NCBI RefSeq assembly: GCF_004570975.1 | Contig: NZ_SPPC01000003.1 | Span: forward strand, 57,101-121,100 | Length of the DNA stretch: 64,000 nucleotides | Reading direction: 5' to 3' | Origin: Barnesiella sp. WM24 | Lineage (GTDB): Bacteria > Bacteroidota > Bacteroidia > Bacteroidales > Muribaculaceae | Shown: piece after piece, positions 1 through 8,981 of the stretch | Layout: the number at the start of each line of letters is the position of its first letter | Numbering within the stretch: the stretch's first letter is position 1 | Translations under genes and position numbers: made by a program | The notes under the pieces: model-generated | The model's input: the letters and a program-made list of their open reading frames with translations, nothing else | Databases searched by the model: none | What the model was told of the DNA's origin: nothing

Positions 1-1
1 A

Positions 2-796
2 CCCACAATCCGCCTCAGCAGCGGATATGATATGCCGATAGTTGGTCTCGGCACATACAGCCTTACAGGCGACGTGTGCGTGAACTCCGTGAAGTCGGCT
101 ATCTCTCTCGGCTTCCGAAAGATTGACACCGCGCACATGTACGGCAACGAGGTAGAGGTGGGTCGTGGAGTACGTGAATCGGGTGTGCCGCGTGAAGAAA
201 TCTTCGTGGCGACCAAACTCTACCCCAACCAGTATGGCAACCCCGAAGCCGCAATAGATGAGTGTCTTCGCAAACTCGACCTCGGCTACGTTGACCTGAT
301 GCTTCTTCATCATCCCGGCACTAATGACGTGAAAGCCTACAAGGCGATGGAACGATATGTCAGGGAGGGAAAGATCCGCTCCATAGGCGTGTCATGCTAC
401 TATATCAGGGAAATCGACGAGTTCATCCGTCAGGTCGATATAAAGCCTGTGCTTGTACAGAACGAGGTTCATCCCTATTATCAGGACACTGATGTCGTTC
501 CCCATATCCAGAATCTCGGAATAGCGGTCGAGGCGTGGTATCCGTTAGGGGGCAGAGGGCATCAGAAGGAATTGCTTAACGACCCGGTACTGACCGAAAT
601 CGCCGGGCGGCACGGCAAATCAGTCGCACAGGTCATTATGCGCTGGGACTTGCAGCGTGGTGTTATAGTGATTCCCGGATCAAGCAACCCCGACCACATG
701 AAAGAAAACATCTCAATATTTGACTTCGAATTGACCGAAGATGAGATGACCGCGATTGCCGCACTTAACCGCAACGAGAAACATGACTGGTATTGA
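2..796 (+). CDS. Aldo/keto reductase, 5' end beyond window edge
   Basis: NAD(P)H-dependent reductase of the aldo/keto reductase superfamily, expected to reduce aldehydes or ketones in the cytoplasm. An internal ATG lies at 32, but the open frame continues upstream to the edge and encodes TIRLSSGYD just before MPIVGLGTY. That matches the usual family N terminus, so the true start lies outside the window. Counting from the internal Met, the catalytic tetrad candidates are D32, Y37, K62 and H93/H94 (motifs DTAHMYGNE, VATK, LLHHPG). A C-terminal IPGSS cofactor-phosphate motif is present. It is followed at short distance by other redox genes. The substrate cannot be read from sequence. Confidence 0.93.
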   Translation, partial: PTIRLSSGYDMPIVGLGTYSLTGDVCVNSVKSAISLGFRKIDTAHMYGNEVEVGRGVRESGVPREEIFVATKLYPNQYGNPEAAIDECLRKLDLGYVDLMLLHHPGTNDVKAYKAMERYVREGKIRSIGVSCYYIREIDEFIRQVDIKPVLVQNEVHPYYQDTDVVPHIQNLGIAVEAWYPLGGRGHQKELLNDPVLTEIAGRHGKSVAQVIMRWDLQRGVIVIPGSSNPDHMKENISIFDFELTEDEMTAIAALNRNEKHDWY

Positions 797-1370
797 CGTG
801 AAAATTCTTAATCATTTTGTTATTATAATTGTGACATTAATCGCACTCATGGCAAACGCGCAAAACAAAATAGAAATCATGGCAAACGGCCGAACCATGA
901 CCGCCACACTTGCCGACACCGAAGCAGCCAGGCAACTGCTTACGCGGCTTGACAACGGTCCTGTTACAATCAGAATGAACGATTACGGCGGCTTTGAAAA
1001 AGTAGGTGACCTCCCTTGGTCGCTCCCTACATCCAACCGTCAGATTACGACCTCAGCCGGAGACATAATGCTCTATCAGGGTGATAACATCGTGATATTT
1101 TACGGCTCCAACTCATGGTCCTATACTCCTCTTGGACGTATTGACGGAGCCGGTGTCTCTGAAATCCGCGATTTCCTGTCGGGAAGTTCAATCAATGTGA
1201 TTTTTGCAAAACAGGGGCAATCAGGAATCGACGACATCACTGCCGATACATACAAAGAGCCTGAGATATACACTTTGCAAGGTCGTAGAATCACTCTTGC
1301 AGGACGGAAAATATCAGACCTGCCCAAAGGTATATATATCATAAACGGAAAGAAACAACTCATAAAATAA
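783..1370 (+). CDS. Secreted cyclophilin-like fold protein
   Basis: Small exported protein of about 195 residues. A hydrophobic signal segment (about residues 9-22) ends near MANAQ. The middle (VTIRMNDYGGFEKVGDLPWSLP, then GDIMLYQGDNIVIFYGSNSW) matches the cyclophilin-like fold family (Cyclophil_like2), which often sits beside aldo/keto reductases and flavodoxins. The last 40 residues (IYTLQGRRI, LPKGIYIINGKK) resemble the C-terminal tail of many secreted Bacteroidales proteins. The start is uncertain: ATG at 783 overlaps the preceding stop, and GTG at 798 would give a more typical signal peptide. Its exact role is unknown. Confidence 0.75.
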   Translation: MTGIDVKILNHFVIIIVTLIALMANAQNKIEIMANGRTMTATLADTEAARQLLTRLDNGPVTIRMNDYGGFEKVGDLPWSLPTSNRQITTSAGDIMLYQGDNIVIFYGSNSWSYTPLGRIDGAGVSEIRDFLSGSSINVIFAKQGQSGIDDITADTYKEPEIYTLQGRRITLAGRKISDLPKGIYIINGKKQLIK

Positions 1371-1377
1371 CCAAACT

Positions 1378-2550
1378 ATGTTAGGAAATTTCATATATGC
1401 CAACCCCACTAAGCTATTCTTTGGTGACGAGGCGCAGAAAAATCTCGCAAAAGCTCTCATACCTTTCGGGAAAAAGGTATTACTCACTTATGGCGGAGGA
1501 TCTATCAAGCGCAATGGAGTCTATGATGATGTCATCTCCGCGCTCAAATCCGTTGGTAAAGAAGTGGTGGAACTACCCGGCGTAATGCCTAATCCTACGG
1601 TAGAAAAATTGAATGAGGGCATTAAGGTTGCGCGTGAGAACAACGTGGATTTCATTCTTGCCGTAGGCGGAGGATCGACAATCGACTATGCCAAAGCGGT
1701 CAGCGTTTCGGCGTGGTATGACGGCGACGCATGGCAGCGATTCTGGGTAAGACAGGAAGACCCAACACCCGGTGAAAGAATAATCCCGGTAGGTGCTGTT
1801 CTGACAATGGCAGGTACAGGCTCGGAAATGAACGGAGGCTCGGTGATCACCAACCACGCCGCCAAGATGAAAATCGGCAAGGTGTTTGGTGAAGATGTGA
1901 TGCCGAAGTTTGCGATACTCAATCCTAAATATACTTTCAGTCTGCCACAACGCCAGTTGGTAGCCGGAATATTTGACACCATGAGCCACATTATGGAACA
2001 GTACTTCTCCGGCAATGACGACAGTACATCCGATTATCTCGCCGAAGGACTTATGCGCTCTGTAATCGCATCGAGCCGCGTGGCTGTTAAAAATCCGGAG
2101 GATTATGAAGCCCGCTCCAACCTCATGTGGTCGGCCACATGGGCACTCAACACCCTCATCGGCGAGGGCAAACCACAGGACTGGATGGTACACATGATAG
2201 GTCAGGCTATAGGTGCATATACTGATGCCACTCACGGTATGACTCTTTCCGGTGTATCAGTGGCATACTACCGCCACATCATGAGATACGGACTGGACCG
2301 CTTCGTGCGTTTTGCAGAAGTCGTATGGGGCGTTCTTCCTGAAGGAAAGACTGATGAGCAGATTGCTTCCGAGGGTATTGAGGCTCTTGAATCATGGATA
2401 AAGGAAATAGGCGCAGCTTCCGATATATCATCGCTCGGTGTCACACCTGACATGCTCGACGGAATTGCTGATTCCACCATCATTCTCACAGGCGGCTATA
2501 AGACACTTGACCATGCTGAGATTGTTGACATACTTCGCAATAGCCTCTGA
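1378..2550 (+). CDS. Iron-containing alcohol dehydrogenase (YqhD/BdhA-like)
   Basis: Probable NADPH-dependent aldehyde reductase/alcohol dehydrogenase of the group III iron-dependent family (390 residues, normal length). The N-terminal dinucleotide domain carries GGGS at 39-42 and GGGSTIDYAK at 97-106. Metal ligand candidates are D200, H204, H272 and H286 (motifs FDTMSHIMEQY, VHMIGQAIGAYTDATHG). It lies 7 bp after the preceding gene and 11 bp before the flavin reductase, so co-transcription with neighbouring reductases is likely. The group suggests detoxification of reactive aldehydes, but that role is inference. Confidence 0.92.
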   Translation: MLGNFIYANPTKLFFGDEAQKNLAKALIPFGKKVLLTYGGGSIKRNGVYDDVISALKSVGKEVVELPGVMPNPTVEKLNEGIKVARENNVDFILAVGGGSTIDYAKAVSVSAWYDGDAWQRFWVRQEDPTPGERIIPVGAVLTMAGTGSEMNGGSVITNHAAKMKIGKVFGEDVMPKFAILNPKYTFSLPQRQLVAGIFDTMSHIMEQYFSGNDDSTSDYLAEGLMRSVIASSRVAVKNPEDYEARSNLMWSATWALNTLIGEGKPQDWMVHMIGQAIGAYTDATHGMTLSGVSVAYYRHIMRYGLDRFVRFAEVVWGVLPEGKTDEQIASEGIEALESWIKEIGAASDISSLGVTPDMLDGIADSTIILTGGYKTLDHAEIVDILRNSL

Positions 2551-2561
2551 TCATAAACCGC

Positions 2562-3239
2562 ATGAACAGACGCGATGCGATTAAACGGATGGGGGTACTG
2601 ACGGCTGGTGCTGTTATTAGTTCAACAGGACTGGCGGGTGCCTCCGGTCTAATTAGTGAGGATAATAGCTCGATGAAGATACTTGCGATAAATGGCAGCT
2701 CCAGAAAACAGGGAAACACCGGTGACATGATTGATATTGTCCTATCGGAATTGTCAGGTCAGGGACACCAAGTAGACAAAATAGATCTCGCCGGACACAC
2801 TATAAATCCGTGTAAAGCATGTTTTGCCTGTGCCGGAAAGCGAAACTGCGTGTTTTCCGACGACATATTCCGAGATGTTTATGAACGGATGACCGATGCG
2901 GACGTAATAATAATGGGATCTCCGACTTATTCGGCAGATGTCTCGTCGACATTGAAGGCGGTAATTGAGCGAGCAAGTGTTGTCAGCGACACCAATCCCG
3001 GAATGTTCAGCCACAAAATTGGTGCAGGAATAGCGGTAGGACGCCGTGCCGGAGCGATGAACGTGCTCGACACCATCAACCGTTTCTTCCTGAACAAAGA
3101 AATGTTTATTGTCGGCTCTACCTATTGGAATATCGCATACGGCAGATTACCCGGCGAGGCACTGAAAGATGCCGAAGGCGTGGAAACTATGCGCAACCTC
3201 GGCAAAAACATTTCGTGGCTCCTTTCCAGAATATCATAG
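2562..3239 (+). CDS. Flavodoxin-fold NAD(P)H-dependent oxidoreductase with Tat-like signal
   Basis: FMN-binding reductase of the NADPH-dependent FMN reductase family. Residues 1-30 begin NRRDAIKRMG and continue into a weakly hydrophobic stretch, resembling a twin-arginine signal. The mature domain starts at MKILAINGSSRKQGNTG, the phosphate-binding loop. CKACFACAGKRNC resembles the cysteine cluster of iron-sulfur flavoproteins, and GSPTYSADVS is the second flavin loop. An internal ATG at the mature domain could give a cytoplasmic form. It is the last gene of the redox cluster. No terminator is obvious in the 190 bp that follow. Confidence 0.85.
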   Translation: MNRRDAIKRMGVLTAGAVISSTGLAGASGLISEDNSSMKILAINGSSRKQGNTGDMIDIVLSELSGQGHQVDKIDLAGHTINPCKACFACAGKRNCVFSDDIFRDVYERMTDADVIIMGSPTYSADVSSTLKAVIERASVVSDTNPGMFSHKIGAGIAVGRRAGAMNVLDTINRFFLNKEMFIVGSTYWNIAYGRLPGEALKDAEGVETMRNLGKNISWLLSRIS

Positions 3240-3398
3240 CCTTGTTATTTATAATAAAAAGAGACTGACTGATCTCAAAAAGTAAATACAGGTCTTGCAT
3301 TTCCTTTGGGGCGTTTATCATGAATTCATGAATTTATTTTGCCGGATATGAATTAATGCTTTTTATTCTGCCGGTGTAGAAATCTCAGGATTTATATG

Positions 3399-3406
3399 TA
3401 ACTTTG
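3399..3406 (+). promoter_or_regulatory. Bacteroidetes -7 box (TAACTTTG) for rlmD-queD-queE
   Basis: Exact match to the TAnnTTTG -7 consensus of Bacteroidetes sigma-ABfr promoters, 27 bp upstream of the rlmD start. No clear -33 TTTG is seen at the usual spacing. Confidence 0.6.
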
Positions 3407-3432
3407 CAATATTAACTAAACCGATTATTGCT

Positions 3433-4842
3433 TTGTCACGTAAACGTAGAGAGCTCCCGCTGTTGGAGCGGATTGAGATAACCGATGTCGCTGCTGAAGG
3501 CAATGCCCTTACGCGGGTTAATGACATGGTGGTGTTTGTACCGTTCGGTGCCCCCGGCGACATTGTGGATATACAGCTTACCAAAAAGAAAAAGAATTAT
3601 GCCGAGGGCAGGATTACTGCTATTCATCAGCCTGGCGATGTGAGGGTAGAGCCTAAGTGCAGTCACTTCACGGTTTGCGGCGGTTGCCGTTGGCAGCATC
3701 TTCCCTATGAGTTCCAGCTTGCATGTAAGGAGCGGCAGGTAAAGGATGCTATCGAGCGCATTGCCAAAGTTGATGCCCCGGAAGTGTCGCCTATTCTCGG
3801 TTCGGAAGAGATATGGTGTTACCGCAATAAGATGGAGTATACTTTCTCCAATAAAAAGTGGCTCACCTATGAGCAACTTTCATCGGGCGAGGAGTTCAGT
3901 GACCGTGATGGAGCCGGATTTCATATTCCAGGAGCGTTTGACAAAGTGCTTGACATAGACTGTTGCTACCTGCAGGATGATTTTGGCAACAGATTGCGCT
4001 GCTTTGTGCGTGATTTCGGAAAGGAGCATGGCTATACATTTTATGACCTGCGTCAGCAGCAGGGACTGCTGCGCACACTGATGATACGCATTGCCTCGAC
4101 AGGAGAGATTATGGCGGTCATGGTGTTTGGAGAGGATGATGCCGACAGGATAAATACACTGCTTTCAGCTGTGAAAGAGCGTTTCCCCGAGATAACGTCG
4201 TTGCTTTATGTGATAAACACAAAAGTCAATGATACAATCGGAGACCAGGAGATTCTTACGTTCTCAGGCAGGGATTATATAGAGGAGAGCATGGAGTCGC
4301 TGCGATTCAGGATTGGCTCGAAATCATTTTATCAGACCAACTCACGTCAGGCTTACAGACTATACAGTGTAGTGAGAGATTTTGCCGGTCTTACAGGAAA
4401 CGAGCTGGTATATGACCTCTATACCGGAACCGGTACTATCGCTAATTTTGTTGCCGGAAAAGCCTCTAAGGTAATCGGTATTGAATATGTGCCCGAGGCT
4501 ATTGCCGACGCAAAGATAAATTCGGAGGTCAACGGTATTGAGAACACTCTCTTTTATGCCGGAGACATGAAAGATGTGCTCACTGATAGTTTTGTCGCTG
4601 AGCATGGTCGTCCCGACGTGATGATTGTAGATCCTCCGCGTGCCGGCATGCATGAGGATGTTGTCAATGTGATTCTTAATGCTGCGCCGCGCCGTATTGT
4701 CTATGTCAGCTGCAACCCTGCCACTCAGGCACGCGATCTTGCACTGCTTGATGCCAAGTATAAGGTGGAGGCTATTCAGCCGGTGGATATGTTTCCCCAC
4801 ACGGCACATGTTGAGAATGTCGTGAATCTTACCTTGAAATAA
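3433..4842 (+). CDS. rlmD: 23S rRNA (uracil-5-)-methyltransferase RlmD/RumA family
   Basis: S-adenosylmethionine-dependent methyltransferase that makes 5-methyluridine in RNA. An N-terminal TRAM domain (about residues 8-65) is followed by iron-sulfur ligands C76, C82 and C85 plus a cysteine in DIDCCYLQ near 177. The SAM loop is YDLYTGTGTIANF, and the catalytic cysteine lies in YVSCNPATQARDL. The length of 469 is normal. The chosen start is TTG, because the N terminus SRKRRELPLLERIEI is family-like and no ATG fits. In Bacteroidetes such proteins may modify rRNA or tRNA uridines, so the exact target is inferred. It lies 16 bp upstream of queD. Confidence 0.93.
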   Translation: MSRKRRELPLLERIEITDVAAEGNALTRVNDMVVFVPFGAPGDIVDIQLTKKKKNYAEGRITAIHQPGDVRVEPKCSHFTVCGGCRWQHLPYEFQLACKERQVKDAIERIAKVDAPEVSPILGSEEIWCYRNKMEYTFSNKKWLTYEQLSSGEEFSDRDGAGFHIPGAFDKVLDIDCCYLQDDFGNRLRCFVRDFGKEHGYTFYDLRQQQGLLRTLMIRIASTGEIMAVMVFGEDDADRINTLLSAVKERFPEITSLLYVINTKVNDTIGDQEILTFSGRDYIEESMESLRFRIGSKSFYQTNSRQAYRLYSVVRDFAGLTGNELVYDLYTGTGTIANFVAGKASKVIGIEYVPEAIADAKINSEVNGIENTLFYAGDMKDVLTDSFVAEHGRPDVMIVDPPRAGMHEDVVNVILNAAPRRIVYVSCNPATQARDLALLDAKYKVEAIQPVDMFPHTAHVENVVNLTLK

Positions 4843-4858
4843 CAAGAACCCGCGGTCT

Positions 4859-5224
4859 ATGTATTTTGTAACAAAACGACTTGAAATATCGGCGGCTCAC
4901 AGTCTTTCGCTGAGCTATGAGAGTAAATGTAGTCGGCTGCACGGTCACAATTGGGTGATTACCGTGTGCTGTATGTCTCGTGAATTGAATGTTGACGGAA
5001 TGGTATGCGACTTTACCGCTATAAAAGAGATGATTCACGGCTATCTCGATCATGGCAATCTTAACGAGCTGCTGCCGTTTAACCCTACGGCAGAAAATAT
5101 TGCGAGATGGATTGTCGACCGTGTCCCTCAGTGCTACAAGGCATGTGTAAGGGAGTCGGAAGGCAACGAGGCTGTCTACATTGATGAAGAGAAGGCTGGA
5201 GTATGGCTGAGACTTACCGAATAA
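4859..5224 (+). CDS. queD: 6-carboxy-5,6,7,8-tetrahydropterin synthase
   Basis: Second step of queuosine (7-deazaguanine) synthesis, converting dihydroneopterin triphosphate to carboxytetrahydropterin. Zinc ligands H14, H28 and H30 (SAAH, LHGHNW), catalytic C24, and D64/H65 (YLDHGNLNE) are all visible in a 121-residue protein of family length. It overlaps queE by 22 bp, which supports co-translation. Its link to queE excludes the related biopterin (PTPS) role with good confidence. Confidence 0.95.
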   Translation: MYFVTKRLEISAAHSLSLSYESKCSRLHGHNWVITVCCMSRELNVDGMVCDFTAIKEMIHGYLDHGNLNELLPFNPTAENIARWIVDRVPQCYKACVRESEGNEAVYIDEEKAGVWLRLTE

Positions 5225-5793
5225 ACGAGATATTCTATAGCATCCAGGGTGAGGGCATCCATGCGGGCGTGCCCGCCGTGTTTGTCAGGTTCAGCGGCTG
5301 TAATCTGAAGTGTCCTTTCTGTGACACCGACCACTCTTCTTTTCTTGAAATGTCGCGTGACGAGATTGTCTCGGAAGTGAAGCGCCATAAAGGCGTGATT
5401 GTCGTGCTGACAGGTGGTGAACCCGGGTTGTTTATTGATGCCAGACTTGTCAGTGAGTTGAAAGATACAGGTAAAAAGGTGTGTATCGAGACCAATGGCA
5501 CCTGTGCCTTGCCTGACAATATCGATTTTGTAACGATGTCGCCTAAAGACGCTTTCTGTAGCAATGCTATGCCGGTCTTGCGTAGATGTGATGAACTCAA
5601 GATAGTATATAGCGGTGACAATAACCCTGCTGATTACGATTATATAGAGGCTACCTTCCGTGTTCTTCAACCGTGTGATACGGGTGACAGCCTGAAAAAT
5701 GAGAAGTTGACTGCTGCCGCGTTTGAATATTGCCTTGACCATCCGCAGTGGCGTCTTGGTCTACAGATGCACAAGCTGCTGAATGTGAGATGA
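5203..5793 (+). CDS. queE: 7-carboxy-7-deazaguanine synthase
   Basis: Radical SAM enzyme that contracts carboxytetrahydropterin to 7-carboxy-7-deazaguanine in queuosine synthesis. The N-terminal motif NEIFYSIQGEG is diagnostic. The cluster ligands C33, C37 and C40 form a CX3CX2C motif (GCNLKCPFC), followed by the SAM-binding LTGGEPGL. At 196 residues it is one of the shorter members. It starts inside the end of queD. The remaining steps (queC, queF) are not in the window. Confidence 0.95.
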   Translation: MAETYRINEIFYSIQGEGIHAGVPAVFVRFSGCNLKCPFCDTDHSSFLEMSRDEIVSEVKRHKGVIVVLTGGEPGLFIDARLVSELKDTGKKVCIETNGTCALPDNIDFVTMSPKDAFCSNAMPVLRRCDELKIVYSGDNNPADYDYIEATFRVLQPCDTGDSLKNEKLTAAAFEYCLDHPQWRLGLQMHKLLNVR

Positions 5794-5800
5794 CTCTATG

Positions 5801-6262
5801 TCATTGCCCGGCACGTCCGGCGATGGCTGAGTTGTAATATGCCGGGTCGCCCGTAACTTCTTTCCCGATGAAGGGGGGAATGGCAAACCGCTCGTCGGGT
5901 GACGTGAGCTCGATTTCCGCGACCACAAGACCGGCGACCGGCGACTTGAACGAGTCGATTTCCCAGCGTTTGCCCTCATAGTCTACGATGTATCTGGTCT
6001 TCTCGATAACCGTGCCGGTGGTAAGCCTGTCGAGCATCTCTGTCGCGTCTTTGACCGGAATTGGATATTCCCACTCATCGCGTACAGCGCCGTCGTTTTT
6101 CCCTTTGACTGTCAAAAAGGCGTTGTCATCCACGATGCGCACACGTATTGTCGCCTTGATCTCAGTCGACAGATAACCCTGTATTATATGCTTTTTGCCT
6201 GATGCGACATCTTTGTAGGAATCGTCCTTAACAAGAAACTTACGCTCGATTTCTTTTGCCAT
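5801..6262 (-). CDS. CYTH domain protein (triphosphate tunnel metalloenzyme)
   Basis: Short CYTH/TTM family protein of 153 residues. The N-terminal EXEXK-type signature is EIERKF (E4, E6, K8), followed by YLS, the RVRI strand, TVKGK, RDEWEYPIP and a charged tunnel-lining pattern with EIEL near the C terminus. Bacterial single-domain members often hydrolyse inorganic triphosphate; activity here is inferred from family. It is convergent with queE (8 bp apart) and divergent from the DUF5686 gene. Confidence 0.88.
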   Translation of the reverse strand: MAKEIERKFLVKDDSYKDVASGKKHIIQGYLSTEIKATIRVRIVDDNAFLTVKGKNDGAVRDEWEYPIPVKDATEMLDRLTTGTVIEKTRYIVDYEGKRWEIDSFKSPVAGLVVAEIELTSPDERFAIPPFIGKEVTGDPAYYNSAIAGRAGQ

Positions 6263-6327
6263 AGGTCATAATTATAGTAAATTTGCAAGCGGTAACGGCT
6301 TGTGCCTGTTACCGAACATTGCAAAGA

Positions 6328-6335
6328 TATATTTG
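6328..6335 (+). promoter_or_regulatory. -7 box (TATATTTG) for the DUF5686 gene
   Basis: Exact TAnnTTTG match, 37 bp upstream of the preferred TTG start at 6372. Because it lies downstream of the first ATG of the frame (6300), it argues against that ATG as the start. Confidence 0.5.
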
Positions 6336-6371
6336 TTTTTTGAGAAAGATACAATTTTTAGAGTAAAAGTT

Positions 6372-8918
6372 TTGAAAAGTTCCCTGCTGAGGTATATTTT
6401 ATGCTGCCTGCTTGTTATGGTGCAATTTCTGCCTGTGAGGGCGGCAGTAGGCGCTACCGCTTTGTCCGGGTCGGTGATTGATTCGCTCACTCATGAAGGC
6501 GTGCCTTACGTGGCGGTATATGTAGAGGGGACCAACACCGGCACCATGACCGATGATTCCGGGCATTTCAGAATTTCAGCAAAGATTCCCGGCGACTCAC
6601 TGCGCTTTTCGATAATGGGATACTCTTCCAAGACAGTGGCGGCTGTGCCTGGTCTTGTCGTGGAACTTGTGCCTACCGGGGTCACGCTTAACGAGATAGT
6701 GGTGAAGCCCAAGAAGGAGAAGTACAGTAAAAAGAATAATCCCGCCGTTGATTTCCTTAACCGTATAAGGGCTGCTGCTCCTCTTACCGACCCTAGGCGT
6801 CATGATTATTATAATTATGACAAGTATGAGCGCATCAACATGGCAATCAATGATTTTGACCCTGATAAGAATTACAGTTGGATAGGCAATAAGTTTAACT
6901 TTCTGAAAGAGCATCTTGATTATTCAGAATTGTCGGGAAGCCCTGTCTTGAACTTCCTGACAAAAGAGAAGTCATCGGAGGTAAATTACCGGAAAAAGCC
7001 TGAGGCGACGCGAGAGACTGTGCTTGGTTTGCGTCAGGTGGGACTTGATGAGATGACGTCAAACAAGGATGGGGCGCGCGAGGCGCTGGAGGATGTATTT
7101 CGTGAGATTGACATTTATAATAATGATGTCACGTTGCTTCAAAATAGGTTTGTGAGTCCGTTGTCGAGTATAGCTCCCGACTTCTATAAGTTTTATCTTA
7201 CCGACACGCTTGAGGTTGACGGCGATTCTTGTGTCGTGTTGAGCTTTGTGCCTCACACCTCGGAGACATGGGGCTTTATCGGCAAATTGTATGTGCCTAA
7301 AAATGACTCTACGATGTTTATAAAGCAGATAGAGTTGCACTTGCCACATACGATTAATGTGAATTTTCTTGATGCGATGACTGTGAGGCAGAAGTATGAA
7401 AAAGCGCCTGACGGCACCCGTCTCAAGAAGACCGATGACATGATTATTGAATTTTCGGTGCTTCCTGCACTGCCGAAGCTTTATTCCCACCGCAACACGG
7501 TTTATCAGAACCACAATTTTGACCGCCCAGGTCTGGAGGCGCAGGTGTTTGACGGGACTCCGCCTGAGATAATTCTTCGTGGAGCGCGTGACAGGGATGA
7601 TGATTTCTGGCAGAATCACCGCCTTATCCCGTTGAAGCGCGGAGAAGGGAGTGTGGAGACGATGGTGCAGCGGTTACGGTCTGTCCCGCTTTATTACTGG
7701 ACGGAAAAGACACTTAAATTGCTTGTCATGGGGTATTGGCACACCGGGAATCCGCCTAAATTTGACTACGGACCTGTTAATACGAGTATTTCCTACAACA
7801 CAGCAGAGGGTGTGAGGTTACGTGCCGGAGGAATGACAACGGCATATCTTTCGCCACGTTGGTTTGCACGCGGTTATGTCGCCTATGGATTCCGTGACCG
7901 AAAGGTGAAATATCGCGGAGAGGTGGAATACTCATTCCGTGACAAAGAATATCATTCCAGGGAATTTCCCGTCCATTCGTTACGTCTTACATCCCTGTAT
8001 CTCCTTGACGAACTCGGACAGAACTACTCGTTTACCAATGCCGACAATGTGTTTCTCTCGCTGAAGCGCATCGCAGATACGCGAGTCACATACAGGCGTG
8101 CCACAATGCTTGAGTACACGCTTGAACTGTATAATAACTTTTCTGTCACTGCAGGCGCGGCGTTTGAGCGGCAGGAGGCGACTCGGTGGATTCCGTTTAT
8201 TGACGGATACGGACGTGATTTCGGCCATTACAATGAAATGTTGTTTAACGTCAAGCTACGTTATGCGCCGGGTGAAAAATTCCTTCAGGGTACTACCAAC
8301 CGCAGCCCGATTAATATGGATGCACCTGTAATCGAACTGATGCACACCTACGCGCCAAAGGGTTTTCTGGGAAGCATGTTTACTGTCAACCGCACTGAAA
8401 TGCGCTTCTTTAAACGCATTTGGCTCTCTGCATTCGGCTATATAGATGCCGTAGTCAAGGGAGGTCATTCATGGTCGCCGTCGCCTTACATGAACCTGTG
8501 TCTGCCAAATGCCAATCTCTCTTATACAATCCAGCCTGAAAGTTTTGCATTGATGAACCCGCTTGAATTTATCAATGACTCCTATGCGATGGTTGACCTC
8601 ACCTATTGGATGAACGGGTTGATATTCAATCACATTCCACTGGTGAAAAAGCTGAAACTGCGTGAAGTCGTGAACTTCCGCGGACTGTGGGGACATCTTA
8701 GCCGCAAGAATAATCCGGCTTATGACAAGTCATTGTTCATTTTTCCTGAAAATGTACATACTACGCCAATGACCGATATGCCATATATGGAAATCAGCGC
8801 GGGCATTGACAATATATTCCGTATTATAAGGATTGACTCGGTGTGGCGTCTCAGCTACCGACATTCATTCGAGGCACCTGACTGGGGCATACGGTTTGCG
8901 CTTCACTTCTCATTCTGA
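6372..8918 (+). CDS. DUF5686 / carboxypeptidase-regulatory-like outer-membrane protein
   Basis: Large envelope protein (848 residues from TTG 6372). The signal peptide MKSSLLRYILCCLLVMVQFLPVRA comes first. A carboxypeptidase-regulatory-like beta domain follows (about 30-110; SGSVIDSLTHEGVPYVAVYV, then GHFRIS and ISIMGY-like strands). A long DUF5686 region comes next, and the alternating aromatic C terminus ending HFSF is typical of an outer-membrane beta barrel. The open frame extends to ATG 6300, but that would place a promoter-like box inside the gene and bury the signal peptide. Members are TonB-receptor-like in layout; the transported or bound ligand is unknown. Confidence 0.85.
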   Translation: MKSSLLRYILCCLLVMVQFLPVRAAVGATALSGSVIDSLTHEGVPYVAVYVEGTNTGTMTDDSGHFRISAKIPGDSLRFSIMGYSSKTVAAVPGLVVELVPTGVTLNEIVVKPKKEKYSKKNNPAVDFLNRIRAAAPLTDPRRHDYYNYDKYERINMAINDFDPDKNYSWIGNKFNFLKEHLDYSELSGSPVLNFLTKEKSSEVNYRKKPEATRETVLGLRQVGLDEMTSNKDGAREALEDVFREIDIYNNDVTLLQNRFVSPLSSIAPDFYKFYLTDTLEVDGDSCVVLSFVPHTSETWGFIGKLYVPKNDSTMFIKQIELHLPHTINVNFLDAMTVRQKYEKAPDGTRLKKTDDMIIEFSVLPALPKLYSHRNTVYQNHNFDRPGLEAQVFDGTPPEIILRGARDRDDDFWQNHRLIPLKRGEGSVETMVQRLRSVPLYYWTEKTLKLLVMGYWHTGNPPKFDYGPVNTSISYNTAEGVRLRAGGMTTAYLSPRWFARGYVAYGFRDRKVKYRGEVEYSFRDKEYHSREFPVHSLRLTSLYLLDELGQNYSFTNADNVFLSLKRIADTRVTYRRATMLEYTLELYNNFSVTAGAAFERQEATRWIPFIDGYGRDFGHYNEMLFNVKLRYAPGEKFLQGTTNRSPINMDAPVIELMHTYAPKGFLGSMFTVNRTEMRFFKRIWLSAFGYIDAVVKGGHSWSPSPYMNLCLPNANLSYTIQPESFALMNPLEFINDSYAMVDLTYWMNGLIFNHIPLVKKLKLREVVNFRGLWGHLSRKNNPAYDKSLFIFPENVHTTPMTDMPYMEISAGIDNIFRIIRIDSVWRLSYRHSFEAPDWGIRFALHFSF

Positions 8919-8981
8919 CCGCCGCCCGAAAGTGAACATTCTTTGTGGTCTCACGTTTATAAGAGAAAACGAAGAATTGTT

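Noticed and set aside
1573..2235. Antisense open frame of 220 codons in the alcohol dehydrogenase gene
   Set aside because: The sense frame has all family motifs; the antisense product is unrecognisable.
6300..6371. ATG 6300 as start of the DUF5686 gene
   Set aside because: It would place a TATATTTG promoter box within the gene and bury the signal peptide more than 20 residues in.
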